This document shows positions 45,833-58,639 of a DNA stretch of 64,000 bases, piece after piece. The position numbers and the translations under genes are program-made. Position 1 is the stretch's first letter; the number at the start of each line of letters is the position of its first letter. The DNA lies in NCBI RefSeq assembly GCF_958979055.1, contig NC_084891.1, forward strand, positions 821,001 to 885,000, written 5' to 3'. The notes beneath the pieces are model-generated. The model saw only the letters and a program-made list of their open reading frames with translations. It did not search any database and had not been told where the DNA came from. The DNA comes from Alnus glutinosa (taxonomy: Eukaryota; Streptophyta; Magnoliopsida; Fagales; Betulaceae).

Positions 45833-48172
45833 GCCACGTATACATCTTTGCCATATCAATATATCATCTAAGACAAACAAACAAAAAGAAGAAGAAGAAA
45901 GAAAGAAGGGGTGGTGGTGGTGGTGAGAAAAAATCCCCTCTGCAGGTGGTGGTAGGGTTCTTCGGCGACTCACTCCCACCCAGCGGAGGTGGTCACTGGA
46001 TTGGGGAGTCCTCCCCACAAAATAATGTCAAAACATGGATGCGCCTCATGCTCATCATTATATTGAACATATTTTATCTTTTATCCTTTTTCCTTTTGTT
46101 GAGTAATATTTTTTCTTCTCCCTCTCTTAGTTCTCTTACTGCTTCTTCTCTCTTTCTTCAACTTTTCTTCTCAATTTGTAGTTGTCCCACATCAGCCTTA
46201 ATTGCCTTAACTGAGTTTTTAATTGCTCTGCAATGGAGCATGTAACATCCACCACTTCAATTATTCAAAATAATTGCTAGGGTATCTTAGCAATCAAAAC
46301 AACAGAAATAGAATAGTTTACTTCCTAAACCATTGTCCAACATCACCACTTTGATTATTCAACAAAAATTATTGCTAAGGCAGCGTAACAATCCTGTATC
46401 ATCATACAAGATGTTTTTAAGTTTCTTCCTGATTTTGGGGTGTGTCTTGGGGAGGGGGTGGGGAGTTTCACCATGGTAAAGGTTTACTTCATATTTCACT
46501 CTTTGAATAACCAAATGTTTACGACCACGCATAGCTAAACCAGATATTGACTTTAAAACTACTTCAAAGAGTAATTTAAATTGGAATATACTTTGCAATC
46601 GTAAGGAGCACATGTTTTTTAGTTTGATCTTGAATACGCAATAAATATGGAGGAAAGGAGAAAAAACTTACAAGAGCTCCATAAGATTAGTTTGTTAGAA
46701 GATAAAATCACCACCGCAGAATCAGCTTCAAAATCAGGACCATGCAGAGCATCATGCAGAGGAGTATAATCCGGACCTAGATCAGTTGCTAGTAGACTCT
46801 CCTAGCTGCATATCAAAGCCGGTTCAACAATCCTCTAACTTTCCTCTGCATCAGCAACCCTACTCACAGCATGCCATATACGGAAATCACCTTGGAAGAC
46901 AGCAGCCTACTAATCGGTCTACAATTGCAGCCTGCAGTCCAGGATTCCAGGCCCCATGTTTTCTGCTCTAACTTAATCCAATGTAATCAGCATAGGATCT
47001 AGTTAATTGTTTGTTTATTATTTGCACTAAGTTTCATAAGTTTGTTTTATTCTTAGCTCAAGGAGCTCAACGTGTAACTTGTACTGTATAAATAGAAACA
47101 GTGTCTCTGCACTTGGATTTCAACCAAGCAGAGTATTCTCCAATTCTTCTATAGAGTGTTTTCAATTCTTTCATAGTTAACTCATCTGTCCAACTGATTA
47201 ATGATTCCACTTGGCTTGGCCCAGTGCTTCCATTTGTTGTTGCATCAACATCGTTTGGCTTTGACAATCTTCTAGCCATAAAGTCACTAGAATGGAACAT
47301 TTGTTTTTTTGTTCTGATTGGTACTAGAATGAGACAATTTGGCTTTAGATGCTCACTGTGCAACATAAAATGGGGATAGGAATAAGTTTCTTAAAACTCT
47401 GATTCCTTGATGACTAAAAACTGCAGGCAAGAAAAAAAAAATGAATAAACTAAAAACAAGTGGAAAGTTCAAGACCTGTTGGGTGCATGTGTAACTTACT
47501 AATAAAGAAAAAAAGGAACTGGCAGAAAGTTCATGGCCAACAAAGATATGAATAATCTTTTAATATTTCTCATTGAACAAAAGAAAAACCAACTAAATAT
47601 TACCTGACATAAAATAAGATGGTTTCAAGATAAACTGCTTCACCAACTAGAATTCCTCATTGCAGACGGAAAGTGGTCAATGGACGTAATACCATAAACC
47701 AATATAAAAGTTGACCAACTTTTTGCAGATTCTTGTAGATTGCAGAAAAGATATCCACAAATTCTTTCACTTCTTGCGAAAGTATGAATTTAGACTCCTT
47801 ATTTTACTATCTATTTTCTGATAGTAGGCATTGCACCTTCCTCTGTAACTGGAAACTTTCTTCCTGAAACAAATGCCATTTTTCAAATTCCCATTAACCA
47901 ATGAGAAAATACTAACAAGACAACGAACAATATCATTAAGGTTATGGGAGATACCTGACTCTTTATGATCAGTTTGATTCTTGAAATAGTTGATTATTAG
48001 GAGTTCGGCTGTCCTTTTTAGCTTCCATTTCCCAAGTCTTACCCCTTTACCTGCTTCACAATTAGATGTCTGCTCCAAATCTGTAGCACAGGGATTCTTC
48101 TGCCTCCCTAAATTTGTGGCTGGAACAGATCACACCAAGGATCACTAACCCAAGTCATTACTCTAATTGAAA
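45833..48172. other. non-coding left part of copy B
   Basis: Matches 9002-11345. It retains about 50 bp near 46805-46855 that copy A lost between short direct repeats. TATAAATA at 47087-47094 marks the same LTR-like stretch. No gene supported. Confidence 0.5.
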
Positions 48173-51049
48173 CTACCAGTAATCCCCACAAGAGCAAGAA
48201 CCTTCTCTAAAACGATGGAAGCGAATTGGATCTCTAAGAATTATTTCTCTCTTTTCCAGCTTCGAGAACAGCTTCATCATTGTATGACAATCTCGGCAGA
48301 CTCTCAAGTTCTTCATCACCCTCAATGGAGCTGATGCTGCCAGATTGATAATACCAAAAGTCACAGCTAACTTTTCACTGTGGTAGTTCACCACTGTGCT
48401 AACTTTGAGTTTGGGTTCATAGATATTAGAAATAGGCTTCTCTTCTATAAGATCTATTTTCTCTAACCTACACAACATTTCCTCTAATTTTGCATATATC
48501 ACTTGATTCATTGGGTGAGATCGATCACCTGCCCAAAAAGAATGAACTTTTTTCCCTACCTCAATCCAACTTAGACCAGGTTCCTTACTCCTGGAACTTT
48601 CATCCATTCCCTAATTTTTGTAGCATGTAGCTCTATCCCTGCATCATTGTAGATGCTGTAAAGAAGCCCATTAGATGCAGATGCCTGAGGTTCAAGCTCA
48701 ATTACACTCTGCAACACGTTTGCCTGTGACAGTGTCTGTGTAAACCCCGCAAGCACTCAACAAGGCTCACCGCATCACTGGATCTTCCTCAAAACCAGAG
48801 TTCAGAATGAAACTTTCTGCATTAGCCAACTTCCCAGCACAACCCAGTGCTTTACATTAGCTGTCATGCCGTAATCTTTCTTCATGCTCTCAAAGCATCT
48901 GCAATGAACAAGGATAGTGAAACCACAACAAATAAGTATGTGCAAAAGCACCTTTGAATTTCATAACTTCATACTGCTTTAGGTTGTAAAACCTAGCTAG
49001 GTAGTTTGAAAAGAAAAATAGAAAACAAGCAAATAATTCACAGTTTCATGGATAAACTCCATATTCTATCTAAAGTATAAATCAACTTTGGACAATTACT
49101 AAACAAAAAAGAGTACATAAGTTTTTTTTTCCTTCTTTCTTGAATATAACATAGCCTTATGCACCACTTTATTCAATTCACATCTTATTAAAATTACTTT
49201 TCCAATCAACTCCTAGTTTCAGAAAAATTACTCTTGGAAAACAAAATTTTCCGATGCATGATGACTATCCAACCAAAGGAAACAAATTACATATTTAATA
49301 AAGGTGAAAAGGCTTTATAAACCTACCGTAATCCTTCTTCAACAAGCCCCCATGGCTAGAAATGGTTAGAACTCCAAGGAATGTAATATGGTTCGGTTCA
49401 ATTCCACGATCCTTCATCAACTCAAAAAGCCTAAAAGCTATTCTTGCACATCCATGTTGCGCATTGCTACTGATCGTCACGGACCAGGATTCCACATCCG
49501 GATTCTCCATCTCTTCAAAGGTCAGACTAGCAGAATCAATATCTCCTGACTTTGCATACATGCAAATTTGAGAATTGAGTAACAGTAAAATTCCCAATAC
49601 CTGTTTTTATTGCATATCATATCCCTGAATCTGCTGTCCAGATCTCGGTGTGGCCATTTTAGCACAAGCACCCAATACACTTGATATTATGAACTCATCT
49701 GGTTTCCTTCCAAAAGAGAGCAATTTACAGAACAAAGTCAATGCAGTTCCAAAATGTCCATTTTGAATATGACCTGCGATCATGGATGTCCATAAGACAT
49801 TTGACTCCATCCTCAACTGAATCCAAAAAAAAGTACAAATCAATAAGAGTACTTCCAATGAACTCATCTGACTGAAGGTTCCCCTTTCAAATTTGAGCAT
49901 CAATTTGCTTTCCATACTCAAAAGCTTCAACACCATTACAAGCTTTGAGCATGCTTGAGAATGTAAACTTTGAAGGCTTCATTCCTTGTCTTTGCATCGC
50001 AGAGAAAAGATTGAAAGCTTCATTTGCATATTCATCATAAATGGTATCATCTTGGAGGAATCCAGCGATCATGGCATTATAGATGATGACACTTTGGTTG
50101 GGCATCAGTTTGAAAATTTGGATTGCATCAACCAAATCACCACTCTTTGCATACATGACAAGTAATGCAGTCACAACAACATCATCCGAATCCAGCCCAA
50201 GTTTGACTGAGCAGGCATGAAGTGCTTTTCCATGATGTTTTGAATCCATAAAATTTGTGCAACAACCCTTTAGGACACTTCCCAGTGTATAAGTATTAAA
50301 CTTCAGACGGTGCATTTTTCCTAGAAATTTCAACATTTCCTAATTGGCACCAATTCTAACAAAACCAGCAATCGTTGAATTCCAAGAAACTTCATCCAAA
50401 GTCATCAGAACTCTCAAACAAAAGCCTCGCCCTATTAACCTCACCACATTTTGAGTACATATCAATGAGTGAATTGGTTACAAAAACTTTAGCCCGAAAT
50501 CCACCCACGATAACTAACCCATTAATCAGCTTACCAAACTCAAGATCCCCAGTTTGACCACACAAATTTATAGCACCTGCAAAGGTGAACTTATCAAGTA
50601 TCAAACCAGCAACCCTTGCTTCATTAAACACTCCTCCTACCAGAAATCAGAGAATTATATGAAATAACAATGCGTTTTGGCATTTTATCGAACAGCTGAC
50701 GAGCTGCATTTATATCACCACTTTTACAATACATACGAAGAAGATTATTCAGCAAAAACAGACATGGTTTAAAAGCACTTTTGATCATGTGGACATGAGC
50801 AAGCTTGCCATAGATAATAGACCCAGATTTGACAGATAACTGGACCAGTTTTTTGTATAGGTCACAGAGTGTAAAGAAAAGTTTTGCATGCGACATGGCT
50901 GAGTGTTGTAGTGGGTTTGCCAATGGGTTGTCTGAGCCCGGGAAATGTAATGGTGGTGAAGACAAAGTCGGGCTTTGTGGGTTTCGCTCCTTGGAGCAAC
51001 ATGTTTCTATAGAGGTTACCGCTTCGTTGTCCGTCCGGAACCTCGCCAT
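48173..51049 (-). pseudogene. PPR-DYW protein gene, decayed (copy B)
   Basis: Same gene as the copy A relic. The N-terminal part (ATG at 51047-51049) reads through without the copy A frameshift as far as NSLISG, then breaks near 50630. PPR motifs continue in other frames (50336-49887, 49936-49607, 49597-49295). It shares the TGA after DAQI with copy A. It has its own lesions near 50390-50400, 50340, 48840 and 48600. The C terminus is complete here ([21 protein letters not shown] at 48173), unlike copy A. No single frame can make the full protein. Confidence 0.85.
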
Positions 51050-51242
51050 AACAAACAAATATTCCACAAACATATTTAAATTATGCGTCACAATGTAGGC
51101 CGTTAAAATGAAGTAAAGCCAAATCTAAATCCTCCTCTCCGGCTCTCCGTCTCAACTGGGACAATTTTCCACTCACTGCGTTGTTCAAACACAAATCCAA
51201 AAAAAAACCCAGCTCTCATCGAGTAGCCAAAATATACACAAG
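51050..51242. promoter_or_regulatory. divergent promoter region, copy B
   Basis: 193 bases between the PPR relic ATG and the ATG of the truncated UGT, homologous to 14249-14469 with small deletions. It now sits upstream of a gene fragment only. Confidence 0.4.
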
Positions 51243-51510
51243 ATGCAAGATACAATAGTCTTGCTTCCAGCTCCAGGCATGGGCCACATGATCTCCATGG
51301 TTGAGCTTGGCAAGCTCATACTCCACCGCTACGCTAACAAATTCTCCATCACCATCCTCATCGCCACCGGCTCCGTTGGGGACAGCCCAGGCGTCACCTC
51401 CTACATCCACCGTGTCTCTCAATCCAACCCCTCCATCTCCTTCCACAGCTTACCCTCTGTCTCCGTTGACACCGCCCCAACTCGCAGCCGCGCCGCCGTA
51501 GCTTTCGAGT
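51243..51510 (+). pseudogene. UGT88 5' fragment (copy B remnant of UGT-A orthologue)
   Basis: The first 89 codons of a UGT88 gene ([16 protein letters not shown]...) are nearly identical to UGT-A, including the catalytic His15. At CGAGT (51506-51510) the sequence leaves the gene and joins the spacer equivalent to 17428 in copy A. The frame runs 11 codons into the spacer and stops at 51545. Asp117, the rest of the acceptor domain and the PSPG box are gone. Confidence 0.93.
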
Positions 51511-52548
51511 ACTCCTTTTCCATACGTAGATTACAGGTTCTATAGTTATGTTCATGGTCAAGACTATCTCAGCTTCATCTTCTCATAACGTGCTTGTTGA
51601 ACTCTCCTTAGCATGGTTGTAATATCTCAGAAAATGTCGGGATGGAGCCTCCTGAAATGGTACTTGTGCCTTTCAAGTGGAAAATGGCGTTGGGAATGCC
51701 CTTCATCCCGAACTTTTAAGAGAAGTTTCCTCTATAACATGGAAGACCACATTATTGAAAGAGGAAACGGGAAACCTATAATTAAGTATATTATCAGATG
51801 TTATCTACTTGTTAATGAGAATAGTCAAAAAAAAATTGAATGTTTATTTTAGTAAACATTGCTGTTGAAGAAGCAGAGCATTTCCTGCGTCCAGCTCAGA
51901 TAAATTCCATACAATGATACAAAGATAGGAAATATGCAGCAGAAGAGTGCTGAGTGCCTTGTTCCACCCTCCCATTCAGCTATAGAGCATTTGTTTTAAT
52001 TCTCCGCGTAGAGTGAATGTTAAAAGTTTCGTCAGCTCATTTATGGCCTGGTACAGCGCAAAAAGATTAAGCTATGTATCTTTCTTTGACAATTATCAAA
52101 TTTTCTTTAAGAATTTTCTTGTATTTCGTTTCTGCTTGGCAGTTTTGGATGCTTACTCATTGAATACATAGGAATGATCTTTAAATATAAAGCAGATTGC
52201 AGAATGCCAAATGCTTCATGTCTTATTTTTGTTGCCTCTTTAAACATTTATCATTGAATGCAAAGTACATGAGAATAGTGGGACTTACTTGTTCGATCTT
52301 AGAGGGATTGGATTGCTATAAATAGACAAACATGTATGCAAATTAAACGAAACTCAAACTGTACTTAAAAACCTGATACTAACGTCTAAACCGCTTACTT
52401 TCTGATAAGAATTGAACATCTAAACATTTTATCCGGATCCCGCTCAATTACATTGCCATTCATGAGCAAAATTCCATGATTCTTCTCAAACAGATGTATG
52501 CAGAAAATCATTTTCCTTTCCATCACAGTTTACAATTACTTCCAGACA
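51511..52548. other. spacer upstream of the UGT-B 3' end
   Basis: Collinear with 17428-18460 of copy A. No gene supported; a 79-codon frame at 51613-51852 lacks any family features. Confidence 0.55.
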
Positions 52549-53988
52549 CTATCCAAGTGCGTCAACCAACTTGGCAAGGGCTCTGGTAGATGAACCAGAT
52601 GCTGTTCCCAAAGCAGCCAAAGCCATTTCCCTCATCTTCCAACTTTTTCCCCTGAGCTCCCTCCCTTGTTCTGACTCCATCAACTCCCTAACCCTTCTCT
52701 CCAACTCATCCCCATTCACAAATCCATCATCCTCCCTCTGCTCCAAGTCAATAGCCATCTTCATATCGTTCACCAAAACATTCCTGTTCAGGTGCTGCTC
52801 GGCGTAGAGCGGCCAAGCCACCATCGGCACTCCAGCAACCACTGCCTCCAACACCGAATTCCACCCACAGTGAGTCACGAACCCCCCAACTGATTCTTTT
52901 CTCAGCACACCCACTTGGGGTGCCCACGTCTTCACCACCATACCCCTATCTTTGGTTCTCTCCAAGAACCCTTCCGGCAGCACACCCTCCAAATCGAAAT
53001 CCGCAGTATAATTCTGAGTCTGCTTGGTTTTCTCATCGCGTACTGGCTTTTTCAACACCCACAAGAATCTCTGCCCACTCCTTTCCAACCCATGGGCTAT
53101 CTCTTTCACTTGCGCCACCGAGAACGATCCTTGGCTACCAAAGCACAAGAACACAACACTTCTACTCGGTTGGCTGTCAAGCCATGACAAGCATTCATTC
53201 TCAGGCACTCCATCACCTTCATTGCCATCTTCTGCGTCAGCAATCAAAGGGCCTATAGAGTAAACAGGCGGAGTTGGCGAATCAGGAACGCACAAACCAT
53301 CAGTAATGGCCTTTAAGGCTTTTGGCTCCAGGCCCTCAAACGTGTTAGCTATAATCCCATTTGATTTTGGAAGTTGTGAACAGAAGTAGAGCATTTCCCA
53401 ATAAGCAGGGTCGTCACGGTCGAGTGTCGGTTGAGGCATGTGTGTTGCTTTCAGTGGTGACGACATTCCTGGGAAATGAAGCTCAGTTGTGGTGAGGTCC
53501 TTGAAGCTCTTGGTGGTTTGCTCGTAGATCTTGGGGAGGTATAAGAAGGCAGCGAGAGCGTAAGCACCGGAAGTGTAGAAATAATAAACAGGAAGGCAGA
53601 GATCCTTGGCTGCGGGAAGAGCAGAGGAGCAGAAAAGGTCGATGATAAGGGCACGAATGGTGGATGAGGAAGAGATCTGTTGGAGTGTTTGGGGGACATG
53701 GGCTAAGCAGAGGCGGATATACTCGAACATTATGGCGGGGACGCTGCGAGTTGGGGCAGTGTCAACGGAGACAGAGGGTAGGCGGTGGAAGGCGATGGAG
53801 GGGTTGGATTGGGAGACACGATGGATGTAGGAGTCGATGCTTGGGCTGTCGACAATGGAGCCTGTGGTGTAAAGGATGGTGATGGAGAATTTGTGAGCGT
53901 AGTGGTGGAGGATGAGCTTGCCAAGCTCAACCATGGAGATCATGTGGCCCATGCCTGAAGCTGGTAGTAGGACTATAGTGTCTTGCAT
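52549..53988 (-). CDS. UDP-glycosyltransferase, UGT88 type (UGT-B)
   Basis: Intact single-exon gene of 479 residues, ATG at 53986-53988. The N terminus reads [16 protein letters not shown], so the usual Pro before Gly-Met-Gly-His is Ser, but His15 is kept. Asp117 is present in IIDLFC. The PSPG box (about 355-398) is complete with THCGWNS and final Gln. The linker before [10 protein letters not shown] is five residues shorter than in UGT-A and UGT-C, and the acceptor domain has its own changes ([19 protein letters not shown]), suggesting a different acceptor range. Probable cytosolic UDP-glucose-dependent phenolic glycosyltransferase. It is transcribed leftward, tail to tail with the former plus-strand UGT. 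Its copy A counterpart is reduced to the last 129 codons. Confidence 0.93.
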   Translation of the reverse strand: MQDTIVLLPASGMGHMISMVELGKLILHHYAHKFSITILYTTGSIVDSPSIDSYIHRVSQSNPSIAFHRLPSVSVDTAPTRSVPAIMFEYIRLCLAHVPQTLQQISSSSTIRALIIDLFCSSALPAAKDLCLPVYYFYTSGAYALAAFLYLPKIYEQTTKSFKDLTTTELHFPGMSSPLKATHMPQPTLDRDDPAYWEMLYFCSQLPKSNGIIANTFEGLEPKALKAITDGLCVPDSPTPPVYSIGPLIADAEDGNEGDGVPENECLSWLDSQPSRSVVFLCFGSQGSFSVAQVKEIAHGLERSGQRFLWVLKKPVRDEKTKQTQNYTADFDLEGVLPEGFLERTKDRGMVVKTWAPQVGVLRKESVGGFVTHCGWNSVLEAVVAGVPMVAWPLYAEQHLNRNVLVNDMKMAIDLEQREDDGFVNGDELERRVRELMESEQGRELRGKSWKMREMALAALGTASGSSTRALAKLVDALG

Positions 53989-54120
53989 CTTCTATTTTGG
54001 CTTCACCGGTTCTGTTTTTTTGGCTTCACCGGACCTATTTTTTTTGCTTCCTGTTTGACCAACGTACGTACATAGGAAGTGATCGTATATATATAATATA
54101 TATCGGAGGAAAAAAAAAAA
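53989..54120 (-). promoter_or_regulatory. UGT-B promoter and leader
   Basis: TATATAT runs at about 54087-54103, read on the minus strand, lie some 100-115 bases upstream of the ATG. CTTCACC occurs here (54024-54030) and in the gene at 52930-52936, the pair used in the copy A deletion. Confidence 0.45.
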
Positions 54121-54187
54121 TTAAAAAATTGTCCGAATGGTGGTTGGAGTTGGCTGACGTGCGTACCAAACTTTCAAATGTTCTTGA

Positions 54188-54227
<40 letters not shown>

Positions 54228-55895
54228 GTGCGAAGATGTAATTTTAGGATGCAAAATCTGAGTTTAGGGTAGATATTGTAAATGAATAGTGGATATTGTA
54301 CAGGTTGCATTAGTTTTAATTTGGGTGTTTATTTAAAGTTAACGGATTAAAAATTGTCATGTTATCTAAAAATTTTGCATCTTGTTTTTACAGGTTGCTT
54401 CACCTTTCTATTCACCGTCGCTTTTCTCTAAGCTCTTCCGCCACCGCCAAACTCCTATTTGGGCTCTCCCATTGTCGTCCCATATTGTGTAGGGTGGCCA
54501 AACAATTCTTAGTGGCAAAACGGAGTGATTCGGTCACCCCAACTAAATTTTAATGGGATGAAATATTAATCGATATTTTAATAATTTTTTAGTTAAAAAT
54601 GGATGAAATGTTCAATTTAACAAATGTTTCAACGATGTGAATTATAACATTTTTAAAACCCTCAACCAGGAGCGAAACTACATCGAAGCTTGGGGGCATG
54701 GCTACCCTTGATTGCACAAGGGGTGGTGTTGGGGTGGTCACCCACCCATTAATGTATGATTAATTATTTTTCAAAAAAAAAAAAAAAAAAAAAGAGAAAA
54801 GAAATTGCACTAGTTTTTTGGGGAAAAAAAAATAAAAATTAAGGGCTATTCTATTCTTGGAGGAATAGCTATTCATTTCATTTTTGAAATGAATGATCAT
54901 TCCTTAAACCGAGATATAGTCATTTAAATGAAATGGTTATTTTCAAGAATAATAAATAAACCAAACCATAAAATAGTTATTCCTTCCTAGACCAACTCTT
55001 CCTACCAAAATAATTAATAAGCCAAAAAATGTTGAAGTATCTTTCCATATATTTCTAAAATAATAATGTCAAAACTTAGAATAAATCTATCTTTTTTGTA
55101 ATGGTGAGAGGACATAATCAGACTAATAAAATGTTACACACTCCTACTTCTCCATATCCCTTTTTATACTCTTTAGTTGACTTTTAAAATCACCATTGAA
55201 TTTGAAATGAAACTTAATTGGATTTTAATCCAATGATGGTTTTAAAAGCTACCTAAGGGAGTATGAAAATACGTGTAAAGAAGTATAAATGTATGTAGCA
55301 TTGCTTAGCTAAATTTGGAACGAGCTGAAATTTTTACCAGTTCGAACTGGTTGTGATAATTTTTATTAACGGACTTATTTCAAATTCTACTAAGTTTATA
55401 AGTTTGTTTACTATAAATACAACATGGGTAACCTAAGAATAGAACTTTGGAATATTTTATAAGTTTTCTGATAAGCATTACTCGTATGTTGAGTTTTCTT
55501 CTATTTAATTACCTCAATTCCTTGGCTAAATTCTTGGTTTTGGAAATAGTTGTGAATCTTGTATTGGTTGTTTTTGTGATCCCACTACGTCATGTTGCAT
55601 CAGCAACCCTTTCAAAAGGTAAAAAAATGGACACAAACCAAAATGACAAGACAAGTTATGGCCAAATTGCACAACAATGTAAAAGGAATATCTACACGTA
55701 ACTTAACGAGATATGATATGTTTACAAATTTTATACAACTATTGTATAACTTTAACATTTTTTTAAAAAAATAAAAAATAAAATAAAAAATCAATTAGTG
55801 GATATTAGATACGTAGGCAGTCGTGGAGACAAAGGGGGGCGGGCAGGCCCCTCTAAATGTCTGAGAATTTTTTTTTTATAGATTTAAAAAGAAAT
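54121..55895. other. non-coding flank of copy B
   Basis: Matches 18930-20738, including an AT/CA microsatellite near 54188-54230 and the MITE-like element at about 54850-55000. No gene supported. Confidence 0.5.
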
Positions 55896-56344
55896 GGGAT
55901 AATTACACTTTCCCCCTATTTTATCCACAGGATGGCGAATTAGCCTCCAATGTACCAAAATTGTTAGATGACCCTCCCAAACTTGCCAACGTGTGGCAAA
56001 ATTTACCTTCCGTCCACTCGCCCGCCGTTTGGACGGAAAGTCGGTCACGTGCATTGCATGTGACCATTTAATGCATTTTTCCTTCCAAAAATACCCCCAA
56101 CCCCATCAGCTCTTATACCCATACATGTCTGCGTGAAAGCTTTGGCAATCTCTCTCTCTGTCTCTCTCACTCTCTCTCTTCGGCTAGCTAGTAGCGACCC
56201 AGATTCTAGAATGGCCGAAATTGTAACCGACAAGATGGAGAGCAGCTGGACAGCCGCAGAACCACTAGTTGACCTGAAGCAGACTGGATGGGCAACGTGG
56301 CTAACAACACGAAATGGCCAGGCATGAGAGTTCTTATGAGTTGG
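55896..56344. mobile_element. left end of the Pack-MULE-like element, copy B
   Basis: Begins GGGATAATTACAC as at 20739 and follows the same sequence to 56344, where the Gypsy-type LTR starts. The right part should reappear beyond the window. Its presence in both copies shows that the Mutator-like element was there before the duplication. Confidence 0.85.
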
Positions 56345-58639
56345 TGTCACGCCCCCGTTTTGGGATATAAGGGGAACGCGAACTTAAGCTATAAAACATC
56401 TCTATAATCTAAAACATGCACACAATTTCCCAGGAATAGCGCATGGCTATATTTCATTATAAGAATATATACATAGTAGTTCTTTAATTATTACATCATA
56501 TTTTCAGAAATTCAAAATAAATATGCACAATACAAAAGTTAGGCCGGTCTTTATTGATCTATTGCTCTTAGGGGTAGGGTCTATGCCATCCATAACGAAA
56601 AGACTCCGGTCTACAGTGTCATCTGAAAAGATTTGGGGAAAGAAGGGGGTGAGTTCGACAACTCAGTAAGGAAAACACAACAATAATAGTGTAATTTTCT
56701 TTTCAGGAATTCTAAATAGAATTCAAATAATTTAGCAAGTAAAGAAACAGTAAATTGACATACAATTATATCAAATGTAAAATGGTGCATGAATTATTTA
56801 TGCTACGTGTAAGTTTTAACCACCCTTGGTCCAATATCCGCTAATTAACCATGAGCGGCGCACGTTTGGCTCGTCTCGAAAGACGACTATGAGCCCATCC
56901 TGTCGTCACAGGGGATAGCCGTACCGGGTTGGGAACTTCCCTAGGTGAAGGCCTCTCCGGCCGGTAGCCCACACTTTAGTCCTTCCGTGTGGTTGCCATG
57001 CTACCCACATAACACATAGCACATAACACATAACACATAACACATATATGATCCGGATCGTCTATGACATGGTACCACGGGGGTAAAACTGTGTGCATAT
57101 AAAACATGTACTATGAAATCATTAACCTTTGCTCATATGGTGCACATATAACACATATACTATGATATCATCAACCTTTACTCATATGGTGCACATGTAA
57201 CACATATACTATGATATCATCATCTATACTCATATGGTGCACATGTATCAAATATAAACCAAGTATAATCACATGAGATTTCAATCACATCATATAACAA
57301 GAGCATATTTATAATGGTAATATAAAAAGACAAGTAATATTAAAAGAGTTGAAAGAGTTTAGAAAATTCCCGACTTTTTCTTTTGAAAGAGTTTTATTAA
57401 AACTTTGCCAGGGTTTTGAGATAGTGTTTCCCTTACCTGGTATTTTCTCAGCAATATTTTTGCTACCTTCTCCTAAATAAATTACAAGAAAAAGTTTAGA
57501 GAAATATTATGAGATTTAAAACCTAAAACTGAAACTAAGGTATCTTCTCCTTATTATTTCTTTTCTTTCGTCAATTAATTAAACACATAATAACGGCATT
57601 AATATCAATAACGCCTAAAATATTTTAAAATATTAGGGCGGCGTAAAAACGCTTTTGTAAAATAATAACTTTTTACTTAGGCATTACAACAACATGTTTT
57701 ATAAATCTTTTGCGCCACTTGAAAAGCCAGTTTTAAAACACAACTTAAAATATTAGTACTTATTAAAACTCATAAAATCACAAGCTTTAAAACAAAGCTT
57801 TATTTAATTCTAAAAAAAATCCTTTTTTCTTTATTCTATCTTTTTCTTTTCCTTTTTCTACCTTCCTTTGTCCTTTTCTATAGACTACTTTTTGTTCCTT
57901 TTCTATATATACAATCACCGAGAACACAACTCTTCCTTTTATTCATTTTCTTTTATTCTTTTTGGCTTATTTTCTTTCTGTGTGCTTGACCGAGAGACCC
58001 CTTGGAGACTTCTAGATCCCTTCTTTTTGTTTGTCTCTTTTCTTTTACAATGAATTGGATGGCTTGGATCAATTTGGAGAAATGTGATCAAGGGCTGGAA
58101 ATCATAGACGTGTGTAGCAAGTTGAGAGTCATGTGGGTGACGTAATGCATGACGTACGTGCTGAGGAGAAACACAGCATCTGGACGCCTTTCATCAATCA
58201 AACGGTAGTTTGCTTAACTCCATGTCTGCTGTTACTTACGTGAAGGATGGGCTGGGACTGGGTTGCAACGTGGGCTGGACATGATTGTTTAAATCATGTG
58301 GGCTGGATCCACATGGGCTGGGCTGGTTTCATGTAGGAATAGAATGGGCCCTCAATTATACATTAATTTCGTCCAAAACAGATGCAGCAGTTTTCGCAGG
58401 TGTTTTCGTACCCTTAACGAAGTCCAAAAATTATAAAATTCGGAGGGTAGTTAGAGGATTTTGAGACGAGCGTTTTGACTTTTGAATCGACCAAAACGGA
58501 GTTCATTTGACCACATTTTCGTAATTTCAAATTTTAAGGTCCGTTTAAATCTTTATTGAACTATAACTAAAACAATAAAGGTAAATGTTCCTTAGTAAAT
58601 AAATATTTATATTCATATTTAAAAATACGGGGTATTACA
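56345..58639 (-). repeat. 3' LTR (left) of the gag-only element
   Basis: 2295 bp, TG...CA. It holds several tandem copies of a roughly 60-bp unit around 57115-57250 (CTCATATGGTGCACAT). Short open frames within it recur identically in the other LTR and are not genes. Confidence 0.92.

Larger units (their letters stand above)
45833..56344 (+). repeat. segmental duplication, copy B
   Basis: Partner of 9002-21193. The order is the same: non-coding left part, PPR relic, divergent promoter, plus-strand UGT start, spacer, minus-strand UGT, promoter, MITE, Mutator-like left end. It ends where a Gypsy-type element was inserted at 56345; the continuation should lie beyond the window. Confidence 0.9.

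Noticed and set aside
47767-48078. 103-codon basic minus-strand frame behind the PPR relic
   Set aside because: Copy A has no matching open frame at the corresponding place, and no domain is visible.
57868-58053. 61-codon Phe-rich frame repeated exactly at 63276-63461
   Set aside because: Both lie in the LTRs of the gag-only element at the same offset, so this is LTR sequence and not a gene pair.
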